Shown here: piece by piece, positions 53,498-61,255 of the stretch
Layout: the number at the start of each line of letters is the position of its first letter
Numbering within the stretch: position 1 is the stretch's first letter
Assembly: GCA_022841705.1 (NCBI GenBank)
Contig: JALHQZ010000003.1
Coordinates: 124,001-188,000, forward strand
Source: Pirellulales bacterium
Lineage (GTDB): Bacteria > Planctomycetota > Planctomycetia > Pirellulales > Lacipirellulaceae
Direction: 5' to 3'
Length of the DNA: 64,000 nt
Notes under the pieces: model-generated
The model's input: the letters and a program-made list of their open reading frames with translations, nothing else
Told to the model about the DNA's origin: nothing
The model's database searches: none
Made by a program: the position numbers and the translations under genes

Positions 53498-54928
53498 CTA
53501 CAACAAATGCCGCGCCTTAATCTCCAAATACCGGTTCACGAGCGGCGCCGTCAGATCTTCCGGAAACGAATCGACCAGCAGCACACCCGAGCCGGCGAGG
53601 TCGGCCAGCACGCGGCGACGCCAAGTGAGCACCTCCGCTGCGGCGGCGGCGCGGAACAAATCAACGTCCGGCAGCACCGCGGTTTGGGCGGCAGCTCGTG
53701 GCGGCAAGGCAGCCAATTGCGGCGCCACGGCTTCCGCCGCGGCAAGCGGATCGAACAATGCGTGGTCGCGCAGCAGCACGGCCAGAGGCAAGTGGCGGCC
53801 ACTCATCGCGGCCAGATGCTGCTGAATCTGGTGGGCGTTCACTTCGTCCACCACATTGGTGATCAGCACCATCAAGGTGCGCTTCCGCACATTCGCCGCC
53901 AGATGGAGAAACGCCTCGTCGTACCGCGACTCCACCATCCGCGGGAAGCGGTCATATGCGGCGTGCAGTAGGCGGTTGAGTTGGTCTCCCCCGCGCGGAG
54001 GTAGGAAGCTGTGAATCTCGTTCGAGAAACACATCAGGCCCACTTGGTCGTTTTGGCGGAGCGCAACGTAGGAGAGTAGCAGCATCGCGTTGAGCGCATG
54101 ATCCAACAGACTCACACCAGCCGCTTCGCCGGTCATCATTCGTCCGCAATCGACCAGGAACATCACCCGCTGGCTTTGATTTGCCTGAAAGTCCTTCACC
54201 GTGAGCTTGTTGCGCCGCGCGGTGCTGCGCCAGTCGATATGTTTGAAATTGTCATCGATTGTGTAGTCGCGCAGCCGTTCGAACTCATTGTCCTGACCGA
54301 TGCGCCGCGTGCGGCGGAGGCCCATCATGCTGAGCCGATTGGTGCGGGCGAGCAGCGCGTACTCACCAAGCTGTTTAAGGTCCGGATAGACGTTCAGGTG
54401 CGATGCGCACGGGACTTTAAGCATCCGCTGCCAGAGTCCCCACTTGCTACGGACGCGCAAATAGACGTCGGTCAAATCGAACGCCCCGCGGCGACTGGCC
54501 CGCAAGTTGTATCGCAGTGTCGAACGGCTGCGGGCCGGCAGATCGACGGTGAACTCCGCCGGTTCCGCCTCAAGTCCATCCGGCGCGCCATCGCGCACCC
54601 ACACCGGTTGCCCACGATCACTACGGTTCGTGAGTGTCAGAGAAACCGGGTGCGATTTGCCGAGCGACGCCACGAGCCCCGTGTGCCGTTCAACCACAAA
54701 CGACCGCGCCTTCGCCAGTGACAACAGATCAATCGCCGCCAGCACCACCAACCCAATGTCCACCGCCAGCACTACCGGCCACAAACCTGGCATCACAATT
54801 AGCCACAGCGCCAAAAACGTCGGCACCAGCAACAACAAACACAACGGCCGATGCGGAAACACCCGCCCCCACCACGCCAACAGGCCCAGCAGTCCGCCGA
54901 GAATCAGAATGGTCCAAGGAGCGAGCAT
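53498..54928 (-). CDS. DUF58 domain protein
   Basis: A 476-residue protein with two N-terminal membrane helices (about 4-72), then a beta-rich region and the DUF58 core, whose signature is DNFKHIDWRSTARRNKLTVKDF at about 225-246. The von Willebrand A-like part follows (VMFLVDCGRMMTGE, with a metal-site-like Asp; HALNAMLLLSYVALRQNDQVGLMCFS). DUF58 proteins usually pair with MoxR ATPases, and a moxR gene is the next gene upstream here. The gap of 100 bases to moxR carries word repeats. Function unknown; chaperone/complex assembly at the envelope is a guess from the family. Confidence 0.92.
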   Translation of the reverse strand: MLAPWTILILGGLLGLLAWWGRVFPHRPLCLLLLVPTFLALWLIVMPGLWPVVLAVDIGLVVLAAIDLLSLAKARSFVVERHTGLVASLGKSHPVSLTLTNRSDRGQPVWVRDGAPDGLEAEPAEFTVDLPARSRSTLRYNLRASRRGAFDLTDVYLRVRSKWGLWQRMLKVPCASHLNVYPDLKQLGEYALLARTNRLSMMGLRRTRRIGQDNEFERLRDYTIDDNFKHIDWRSTARRNKLTVKDFQANQSQRVMFLVDCGRMMTGEAAGVSLLDHALNAMLLLSYVALRQNDQVGLMCFSNEIHSFLPPRGGDQLNRLLHAAYDRFPRMVESRYDEAFLHLAANVRKRTLMVLITNVVDEVNAHQIQQHLAAMSGRHLPLAVLLRDHALFDPLAAAEAVAPQLAALPPRAAAQTAVLPDVDLFRAAAAAEVLTWRRRVLADLAGSGVLLVDSFPEDLTAPLVNRYLEIKARHLL

Positions 54929-55028
54929 GTGAGTAGTGAATGGTGAGTCGTGAGTGAGAACGTTTAGCTGCGCTCACGCCAGCGAAGCACTTTGCAACTA
55001 ACAACTAACCACTGACAACCAACAATTC
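54929..55028. repeat. Tandem word repeats between moxR and DUF58 genes
   Basis: The gap holds a GTGAGTAGTGAATGGTGAGT tandem of a GTGAGTN-like word at 54928-54957, and an AACTAACAACTAACCACTGA-type run at 54998-55017. No hairpin with a T-run and no Shine-Dalgarno-like site decides the DUF58 start from this stretch. It is the only gap over 10 bases within the moxR-DUF4129 part of the cluster. Confidence 0.6.
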
Positions 55029-56048
55029 CTACAACCGCGGCACTTCAATCGACTTGAGCAACTCCTCCAGCACCCCATCCACCGAGCGCCCTTCGACTTC
55101 GGCTTCGGCCGTGAGCACCACCCGATGCCGCAGCGCCGGCTTAACGATCTCCACCACATCATCCGGTACCGCATAATCGCGGCCGCTGAAGGCGGCCAGC
55201 GTGCGGGCGCCTTGCACAAGGGCAAGGCCAGCCCGTGGTGAAGCGCCCAAATGAAGCGTCGGCCAAGAGCGTGTCGCGCGGACGATTTTGTTTATGTAGT
55301 CAAGCAGTTTATCTTCCACGCGGACTGTGGCGCACATTTGGGTCGCCTGTAAAATCGATTGCGGTGAAGCAACCGTCGCCACTTCGCTCGTGAGTCGCTG
55401 CTCGACATCCACCTGCTGCGAATGCTCGCGCAGCACGCGGACCTCTTCCACTTCACTGGGATAATTCACCAGCACCTTGAACATGAACCGGTCGAGCTGC
55501 GCTTCGGGCAGGTTGTACGTTCCTTCGGACTCAATAGGATTCTGCGTCGCCATGACCAAGAATGGCGGCTCGATCTTGTGGGTAGTGGTTTCCACCGTCA
55601 CGCGCCGCTCTTGCATGATTTCTAGCAGAGCAGCGTGCGTTTTGGCCGGCGAGCGGTTGATTTCATCCGCCAGCAGCAACTGTGTGAAAACCGGCCCCGC
55701 GCGGAAGGTAAACTCCTGCGTTTTCAGATTAAAAATCGGCGCCCCGGTAATGTCCGATGGCATTAGGTCCGCCGTGAATTGAATCCGGCCGAACTTGCAC
55801 CCCAGCACGCGGCCCAGGGTGCGCACAAACAGCGTTTTGCCAAGCCCCGGCACGCTTTCGATCAGCACGTGCCCGCCGGAGAACAAGGCAACCAGCGTCG
55901 AAAGGACCAGCTCATCCTGCCCGACGAAGATCTTCCCCACTTCGCGCGTAATCGCCGCATGGAGTTTCTGCAGCGGCGCCATCCGCGCAGTCGGCGCTTC
56001 CGCAGCGGGAATCACAACCGTAGGCGTTTCGTCGGGATTTGAGTGCAT
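55029..56048 (-). CDS. MoxR-family AAA+ ATPase
   Basis: A 339-residue AAA+ protein. Walker A is ESVPGLGKTLFVRTLG (about 64-79), Walker B is LLLADEINRSPAKTHAALLEIMQE, sensor 1 is FLVMATQNPIESEGTYNLPEAQLDRF, and the sensor 2/lid end has ASPRAGLALVQGARTLAAFSGRDYAVPDDV. MoxR proteins act as chaperones that mature other complexes, often with VWA-domain partners. Here the partner is probably the adjacent DUF58 protein. Its stop is followed 100 bases later by the DUF58 start; the DUF4350 stop lies three bases upstream of its start. Confidence 0.95.
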   Translation of the reverse strand: MHSNPDETPTVVIPAAEAPTARMAPLQKLHAAITREVGKIFVGQDELVLSTLVALFSGGHVLIESVPGLGKTLFVRTLGRVLGCKFGRIQFTADLMPSDITGAPIFNLKTQEFTFRAGPVFTQLLLADEINRSPAKTHAALLEIMQERRVTVETTTHKIEPPFLVMATQNPIESEGTYNLPEAQLDRFMFKVLVNYPSEVEEVRVLREHSQQVDVEQRLTSEVATVASPQSILQATQMCATVRVEDKLLDYINKIVRATRSWPTLHLGASPRAGLALVQGARTLAAFSGRDYAVPDDVVEIVKPALRHRVVLTAEAEVEGRSVDGVLEELLKSIEVPRL

Positions 56049-56051
56049 AAA

Positions 56052-57164
56052 CTATTTTTCGGTTTTGAAATACTCACGCAATCGTTCATAAGCGTACGCT
56101 CGATCGTTGGTGGCTGCTAGCAGCCGGCCGAGCGCGGAGACGTGCTTGCCGAAATCGGTCAGCGAAACCCGCTGGAGCTTCCGGGGCACGCCGAAGACGG
56201 GCCACTTCATGAGCGCGAAAACGATGCCCAGCACGGCGAGTTGCATCAGCACGGCGCCGATCGGCCACACGCCGAAGAGCGCGAACCCGGTGGGGGGCTC
56301 CACCTTGGGATCGGCGTCATGAATGCTTGGTCCGTCGGCGCCTGATTCCAGGAACACGACATCCTGCGGCGGTGGGCCGATGTGCGCAACCAACTTGCCG
56401 GCGAGCTTGCGATGTTCCTTATTCACTAGCGGCAGGTTCAGCAGAAAGGAACCGTTCTCAACCACCACTAATCGGCCGGTCGGCTGGCTGTTGTAATCGG
56501 AAGGCTGTTCTTGCCATTCACTTACGAGGGGCTTGCCCTTTTCATCGCCCAAGAGCAGCGTCGCATCGGGATCGGGTTCGATCCGCGTCTCACGCACGAT
56601 CTGCGTCTTGGAAGCGTCCACCTCTGCCGCCCACGGTCCCGTGAGTGACTTGACTTGCTGCCGCGTATCACGCTGGAAAGTGAGAAGATCACCCGCCTTG
56701 TCTCGGTTGAGCTTCACCCCGCGCTGGTTGTTGAGTGAACCCTCCGCATCGAGTTGTCGCTGCCGATACTCGCCTTGTTGGGCCGTCGGGGCTTTGGGGC
56801 GCATCGCACGCCAATATTCGGGGCCAGCATCGTAATCACGGCCAATATAGATCAGCGTCCGCTGGGTGTACGGCTCCTCGAGCCATAGCAGAAGCCAATT
56901 CCAAACTTCATCGGTCGGCGGCTCGAAAGCATCGGGCGCCCATACAATTACGTTGGCGTCATTAAGCATCGGACTAAGGTAGCGCCAGCTCTTTACCCGA
57001 TGACCGGCCGATTCAAATAGGCCGGCCAGCACACTCGTACCATTCACACTGTTGCCGCCCCCCATTCCACGTTTGCCGTAGCGGGTGTTGACTTGCTCTT
57101 CGCACCCAGCGCACAGCGCGAACAGCAGGAGGGGGAGCGATAGGTAGCTCGGTCGCATATTCAT
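56052..57164 (-). CDS. DUF4350 protein, putative lipoprotein
   Basis: A 370-residue protein. It begins with a signal resembling a lipoprotein signal (LLFALCAGC, Cys at about 21). An N-terminal DUF4350-like part follows (NSVNGTSVLAGLFESAGHRVKSWRYLSPMLNDANVIVWAPD) and a middle with charged loops (about 130-280). One membrane helix lies at about 302-320 (IGAVLMQLAVLGIVFALMKWPVFG), then a tail with the arginine-containing RVSLTDFGKHVSALGRLLAATNDRAYAYERLREYFKTEK. Its ATG overlaps the DUF4129 stop by four bases. Function unknown; always seen beside MoxR-type genes in families I know. Confidence 0.85.
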   Translation of the reverse strand: MNMRPSYLSLPLLLFALCAGCEEQVNTRYGKRGMGGGNSVNGTSVLAGLFESAGHRVKSWRYLSPMLNDANVIVWAPDAFEPPTDEVWNWLLLWLEEPYTQRTLIYIGRDYDAGPEYWRAMRPKAPTAQQGEYRQRQLDAEGSLNNQRGVKLNRDKAGDLLTFQRDTRQQVKSLTGPWAAEVDASKTQIVRETRIEPDPDATLLLGDEKGKPLVSEWQEQPSDYNSQPTGRLVVVENGSFLLNLPLVNKEHRKLAGKLVAHIGPPPQDVVFLESGADGPSIHDADPKVEPPTGFALFGVWPIGAVLMQLAVLGIVFALMKWPVFGVPRKLQRVSLTDFGKHVSALGRLLAATNDRAYAYERLREYFKTEK

Positions 57165-57937
57165 GCCGCCCGGCCCTCCTGGCGATGCACTAGCAGCGCT
57201 TGCGAAGAGTCAACACCGGCGAGACAAACCTCAACCTCCTCACGACTGGGCTTGATTCCGCCGAAGAAAGAGCGCTCGAATACTTCTACCGCTTGCCGTA
57301 ACAGCTCGGCGAGGCGCGGTTCGTCCGGCACGTAGCTCCGAACTTCGGCGATGTAGCGCCGATTGGTTTTGCCTTTCACTAGCCGCAGCACTTGATGCTC
57401 ATCGAGCACCAACAGTTGCTGAGCGAAGATGTACGCAATTGCCCGGTCGTACTCACCCGCCGCAAGCGCTCGCCGAGCAAGCGCCAAATAATCACCGCTT
57501 GGCTCTTCCATCGCCAGTGGCAACGCTTCCACGCGTTCGAGCTGCGCTTCGACCGCGGAGATGTCGGCGTCATTGGCCGGGTCCATCTCCGCCCGCAGGT
57601 AGCCCTGCATCAACTGATACACAAGCCACACGACGACGACCGCGAGAGCCAGCCAGATGAAAAAGACAAAAACATCGTAGAGACTCAGATTGCCGCCGAA
57701 CAGATTTGAGAGCAAATCGCCCAGCCACTTCCAAAACCCGCCCGTCGATGGCGGTGGGGGAACCTTAACCGTCACCGGCCGCAGATCATCCGCCTCCGCG
57801 CTGTACCACGGCATGTCCCACTGCTCCGCCAAACTCTCCCGCGCCGACTTAACCGCCTCGTCGCCTTCGCTCAAATCCGCCGCAGACGCCAGCGCTGGCA
57901 GGAATGTGAGAAGCAAGATTGTGCGCAGTAAGCTCAT
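57161..57937 (-). CDS. DUF4129 protein
   Basis: A 258-residue protein with a signal (LRTILLLTFLPALASA), an outer segment of about 70 residues, one membrane helix at about 92-112 (VFVFFIWLALAVVVVWLVYQL) and a DUF4129-like cytoplasmic C-terminus (ALARRALAAGEYDRAIAYIFAQQLLVLDEHQVLRLVKGKTNRRYIAEVRS, then LRQAVEVFERSFFGGIKPSREEVE). ATG at 57937 is preferred to the GTG just upstream. The gene starts six bases after the stop of the upstream membrane protein and overlaps the next by four, so it is in one operon. Confidence 0.88.
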   Translation of the reverse strand: MSLLRTILLLTFLPALASAADLSEGDEAVKSARESLAEQWDMPWYSAEADDLRPVTVKVPPPPSTGGFWKWLGDLLSNLFGGNLSLYDVFVFFIWLALAVVVVWLVYQLMQGYLRAEMDPANDADISAVEAQLERVEALPLAMEEPSGDYLALARRALAAGEYDRAIAYIFAQQLLVLDEHQVLRLVKGKTNRRYIAEVRSYVPDEPRLAELLRQAVEVFERSFFGGIKPSREEVEVCLAGVDSSQALLVHRQEGRAA

Positions 57938-57943
57938 CACTTC

Positions 57944-58756
57944 TTAAGCCACCTTCGCCAAGCGGGCTGCTTCGCTACGCAGGGAGAGTTCCACTTCCCA
58001 GCCTTCGCGGCGAATACGCAGGTCGAGGTACGCTAAAAATCTCACCACCGCAAAGTAGCCGAGGACCAGCCACCCGGCCAGTGGTAAGAGCACACGGAAA
58101 GTGACCAGCTCCGTGGTCCAGTAGCCGGTGAGTTGCCATAGCACCACGCGACTGCCGCCGGCGATCGCCGTAAACAACAGCGCCCCCACCAAGAGCGACG
58201 CCACCCACCGTCCCAACAATTCGCCCGCCACACCCCGATGTAAGTTTCGACTGCGACGCCGCGTGGTGAGCGACTGGTTCCGCTGCCCGAAAAAGGGATT
58301 GCGTTCCAGCAGCACGAGCTCACTGAGGTAGGGCCACCAAATGTGCGGGATCGCGGCGGTGATGAACAAAAGCATCAACACTCCGCGCCAAACCACCTGA
58401 TACCACACCATCTGCGGTAAACTCCGCCAGTATTCGCTCGCGATTCGCTTCGCACTGAAACTCTGCGTGAAAGTCGCCTGCCCCAAGTAGAGCGTCATCG
58501 GCGCCGTCGCCAGCGGCGCCTCTAAGAACATGAGGGCCGCCATCCACATCACGTACTGCCCCGGGTCTTGCCACAGTTCGGTATCGGTCAGAAACCCATC
58601 CAGTAGCGCCAAGTTCAACAGGGCCCACGGCGCTATGCCCGCGACGCCCGCCAACAGTAGCGGCCGCCAATGCGCAGCAAACAGCCTTAGCGCGAGATCC
58701 AGAATCTCCGCAAACCCTCGCTCCCGAATCAAAATGTGCGTGGTATCGAAATTCAT
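57944..58756 (-). CDS. Multi-pass membrane protein of the MoxR cluster
   Basis: A 270-residue protein that begins MNFDTTHILIRERGFAEILDLALRLF, a cytoplasmic amphipathic start, then about six membrane helices (for example LLLAGVAGIAPWALLNLALL, YVMWMAALMFLEAPLATAPM, GVLMLLFITAAIPHIWWPYL, LLPLAGWLVLGYFAVVRFLAYL). An arginine-rich loop TTRRRSRNLHRG lies in the middle. I recognise no family. Operonic with DUF4129 (six-base gap). The start at 58756 is chosen over one five codons upstream. A palindrome element separates it from spoIIM-like. Confidence 0.8.
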   Translation of the reverse strand: MNFDTTHILIRERGFAEILDLALRLFAAHWRPLLLAGVAGIAPWALLNLALLDGFLTDTELWQDPGQYVMWMAALMFLEAPLATAPMTLYLGQATFTQSFSAKRIASEYWRSLPQMVWYQVVWRGVLMLLFITAAIPHIWWPYLSELVLLERNPFFGQRNQSLTTRRRSRNLHRGVAGELLGRWVASLLVGALLFTAIAGGSRVVLWQLTGYWTTELVTFRVLLPLAGWLVLGYFAVVRFLAYLDLRIRREGWEVELSLRSEAARLAKVA

Positions 58757-58792
58757 AAGCGTAAGCCGCAACGCGGCAGTGGAGCGCGTAGT

Positions 58793-58891
58793 CCTCTCCC
58801 TTAGGGAGAGGGTTGGGTGAGGGCCGCCTTCTCCGAAAGACGGCCTGTCTTGAGTTCACCCTCACCCCGGCCCTCTCCCGAAGGGAGAGGG
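58793..58891. repeat. Nested CTCTCCC repeat within the MoxR cluster
   Basis: Outer arms 58793-58823 and 58859-58891 (31-33 bases) are imperfect complements. Each arm itself contains a small palindrome (CTCTCCCTTAGGGAGAG and CTCTCCCGAAGGGAGAG). The centre has GCCGCCTTCTCCGAAAGACGGC, another hairpin. The words CCCTCACCC and GGGTGAGGG are shared by both arms. It lies between the SpoIIM-like gene stop and the next gene. Confidence 0.88.
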
Positions 58892-58918
58892 AGAACTCGC
58901 GCCTTTCAGTTCTCCTGC

Positions 58919-59929
58919 CTACTCCACTGCCAGCCGTTCATCCTCCTCCTCATCCGGTTGCTGGGCATATCCCAGAATTACTAAGTACCACATTAGCACC
59001 AAGCTCGACGCCATCGCCACCGCGGCTTTAATCCCATAAGGCAGCGGCGAGGGTGAAATAAACCCTTCAATCACCGCCGCAAACATAAACAGCAGTACGG
59101 CGGCGAACATGGTGGGCATCGTCTGCCGAGCGGCCGACATCAGCGATTCACTCCGGCTGAGGCCCCCCGTATCTACCAGCGCGAAGCCGAGTTTCATACC
59201 CGCGGCGCCCGACAGCACAATCGCCGTCAGTTCGAACGGCCCGTGCGCGGTGACGAACTCGAAAAAGTTCTGGCTGGAGTCAGTGGTGCTCAGATACCCG
59301 AAGGTTGCGCCGATTATGACAGCGTTGAATACGATGGCAAACATCCCTCCGATCCCAAAGGCCAGACCCATCACAAAACAGCGTAGGCCGATGCTCGCAT
59401 TGTGATAGATGTAATAGCCCGCCATAAAGATGCGATCTTCAGGCGAGTAGGTACTGCTGCTAAATGACTCCTCATACATCGCTTCATACTTCTCCAGCGC
59501 TTCTTGGCCAACCACAGCATCCGCGAACTCCGGCACGGGTGTCCACTTCGAGGAGAGAAACATCGCCGCGATGAACCCGCCCCAAAACAGCAGCGACGCC
59601 AGCCGCAAAGAATTGTCGCCGTACAGCCGCCGCGGGATACGCTCGAAGAGTTCCTCCTTCCACCCTACGGCGCCAAGTTCATCGGTGCGATAAAGCTGGT
59701 TGTGCGCGCGGCCCACCAGTTGATGCAAGTACCGCACGCTATCGCTGGGAAGTTGATACGCGTCGGCGAGCGCGAGGTCCGCACACGCGGCCCGATACAA
59801 ACTGGCGAACTCCACCCGGTGCGTCACTGGCAGCTTCCGCGCCGACCGCCGCGTCTCCAGCTCATCGCAAAGCGTCTCCAACCGCCGCCACTGCGGACTC
59901 CGTGATTCGATAAGAGCGAGGGGCTGCAT
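58919..59929 (-). CDS. SpoIIM-like integral membrane protein (stage II sporulation protein M family)
   Basis: A 336-residue protein. Residues 1-115 are cytoplasmic and helical (WRRLETLCDELETRRSARKL, FASLYRAACADLALADAYQLP). Five or so membrane helices follow with the family core ASIGLRCFVMGLAFGIGGMFAIVFNAVIIGATFGYL and FVTAHGPFELTAIVLSGAAGMKLGFAL. The C-terminus ends in an acidic cytoplasmic tail. SpoIIM acts with peptidoglycan hydrolases in Bacillus engulfment, but this organism need not sporulate; in non-sporulators these genes sit beside MoxR/DUF58/RDD genes as here. Confidence 0.9.
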   Translation of the reverse strand: MQPLALIESRSPQWRRLETLCDELETRRSARKLPVTHRVEFASLYRAACADLALADAYQLPSDSVRYLHQLVGRAHNQLYRTDELGAVGWKEELFERIPRRLYGDNSLRLASLLFWGGFIAAMFLSSKWTPVPEFADAVVGQEALEKYEAMYEESFSSSTYSPEDRIFMAGYYIYHNASIGLRCFVMGLAFGIGGMFAIVFNAVIIGATFGYLSTTDSSQNFFEFVTAHGPFELTAIVLSGAAGMKLGFALVDTGGLSRSESLMSAARQTMPTMFAAVLLFMFAAVIEGFISPSPLPYGIKAAVAMASSLVLMWYLVILGYAQQPDEEEDERLAVE

Positions 59930-60193
59930 AATTACGAGAAAGAGATATGGGGATAAAGGGAATGATTTCGCTAGGTGGCCCCGACTGTCGGCCGCGTTTG
60001 TCCTGCAATCGTGAACAACTTCACTGGCCGATTATCGGGGCGGCGCCAGCATTTTTAGCAACGGGGGCCGTAGGAAGTGATCGGGCTTGCAGCCGCATCA
60101 ATTCCTATGGCCAATCGGCCGCACTGATATTCGGCCGGCAAATTCTGTTCTGAAAGTTGAATCTGCTCCGGCCGAAAGTCAGTGTTACCCACG

Positions 60194-61081
60194 TCACTTG
60201 ATCAACTCCATCTCCCTCTTCCCCACTCCACCCCCCTTATCTCCTTTAACTTTCTTCGTTGTGTTCAGCAACTCGCCGGTTGAACCAAAAAACGAACGAG
60301 CATACACCGCCGATAACAATAAATCGTGATTAATATTCGCCGGCATCCCGAGTTTGGCGGCGAGCGCTTCGCCGACATGCCGGGCGATTTCTTGCCGTCG
60401 CGCCGGGCCAAAATATCGCCGACGTGCCATGTAGTGCGAAACCGATCGCGCGAGTGACCGGCTCGGCTGAAAGTTCGCCGGCAACAATTCCATCAGTTGT
60501 GCAAGGCCTTCTTGATCCACCGCGTCGAGCCGCGCGACGGGGATGCGTTCCTCGACCACCACCATCGTGCCGCACACCAAATCGCCCAGTCGCTGGTGGC
60601 GCTGGGTGAGCATCATTGGCACGAGCGCAGCGAGGAAGGTGGGGAAGTACAAGTCGCCCTCGCCGAAAAAGAAGCCGGGGATAATCGCCATTGGCATCAT
60701 GTCCACCATCTGCAAGAGATTTCGCAAGATCGCTTGAATCGGCGTTACGGGGCGGCCATCGATTCTCAGCACGCGAAGCCCGAAGACTTGCTTGCCCGGC
60801 GTTTGGCCGTTGCGGTACGCTTCAAATAGCCCGCCGTAAAACCACTGGGCAAGAAACCAGGCGAGCAATCCCAAAAACCAACCAATCGCCGCCAGGTCCA
60901 CGAAACTAAAGAAAATCATCCCCACCAGCCAGACCACAATCACCGCCACGATGCGAATGAGGAGATCAACCAGGTATGCCGGCAACCGCGTCCACGGCCC
61001 GGCCACCCGATACTCGAACGCAATGTTCTCCGGCGTGGAGATGCCGATGCGCGAATCGAGCCGAGGAAGGGGAGAGTTCAC
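60194..61081 (-). CDS. RDD-family membrane protein
   Basis: A 295-residue protein. The RDD domain has FEYRVAGPWTRLPAYLVDLLIRIVAVIVV (Arg and Asp at the helix start), GLFEAYRNGQTPGKQVFGLRVLRIDGRPVTP with the TPGK motif, and PMMLTQRHQRLGDLVCGTMVV with the second RxGD-type site. Three or four helices are inside the domain. The C-terminal 120 residues form a helical cytoplasmic tail (LLPANFQPSRSLARSVSHYMARRRYFG). The GTG at 61081 (NSPLPRLDSRIGIST) is the best in-frame start near the domain. It heads the MoxR cluster, divergent from putA. Confidence 0.85.
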   Translation of the reverse strand: MNSPLPRLDSRIGISTPENIAFEYRVAGPWTRLPAYLVDLLIRIVAVIVVWLVGMIFFSFVDLAAIGWFLGLLAWFLAQWFYGGLFEAYRNGQTPGKQVFGLRVLRIDGRPVTPIQAILRNLLQMVDMMPMAIIPGFFFGEGDLYFPTFLAALVPMMLTQRHQRLGDLVCGTMVVVEERIPVARLDAVDQEGLAQLMELLPANFQPSRSLARSVSHYMARRRYFGPARRQEIARHVGEALAAKLGMPANINHDLLLSAVYARSFFGSTGELLNTTKKVKGDKGGGVGKREMELIK

Positions 61082-61255
61082 AACAGCCGCTGAAGTTGGA
61101 GAGTGTGCGTACCCAAGGCCGCTGTAAGTATCGCCGCCCGCACCGCCGCGGGCAAGCGAAGAAAAATCGCCAGTTCGAGGCCACGCTCCCGGATAGAATA
61201 TCCAAGGAAGATCACCGCACAAAACACCACTGACTACGGACAACTGACCTCGAAT

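Noticed and set aside
59930..60193. A hidden gene between the SpoIIM-like and RDD genes
   Set aside because: The 264 bases contain scattered CGGCCG words but no open frame with a start and family features on either strand.
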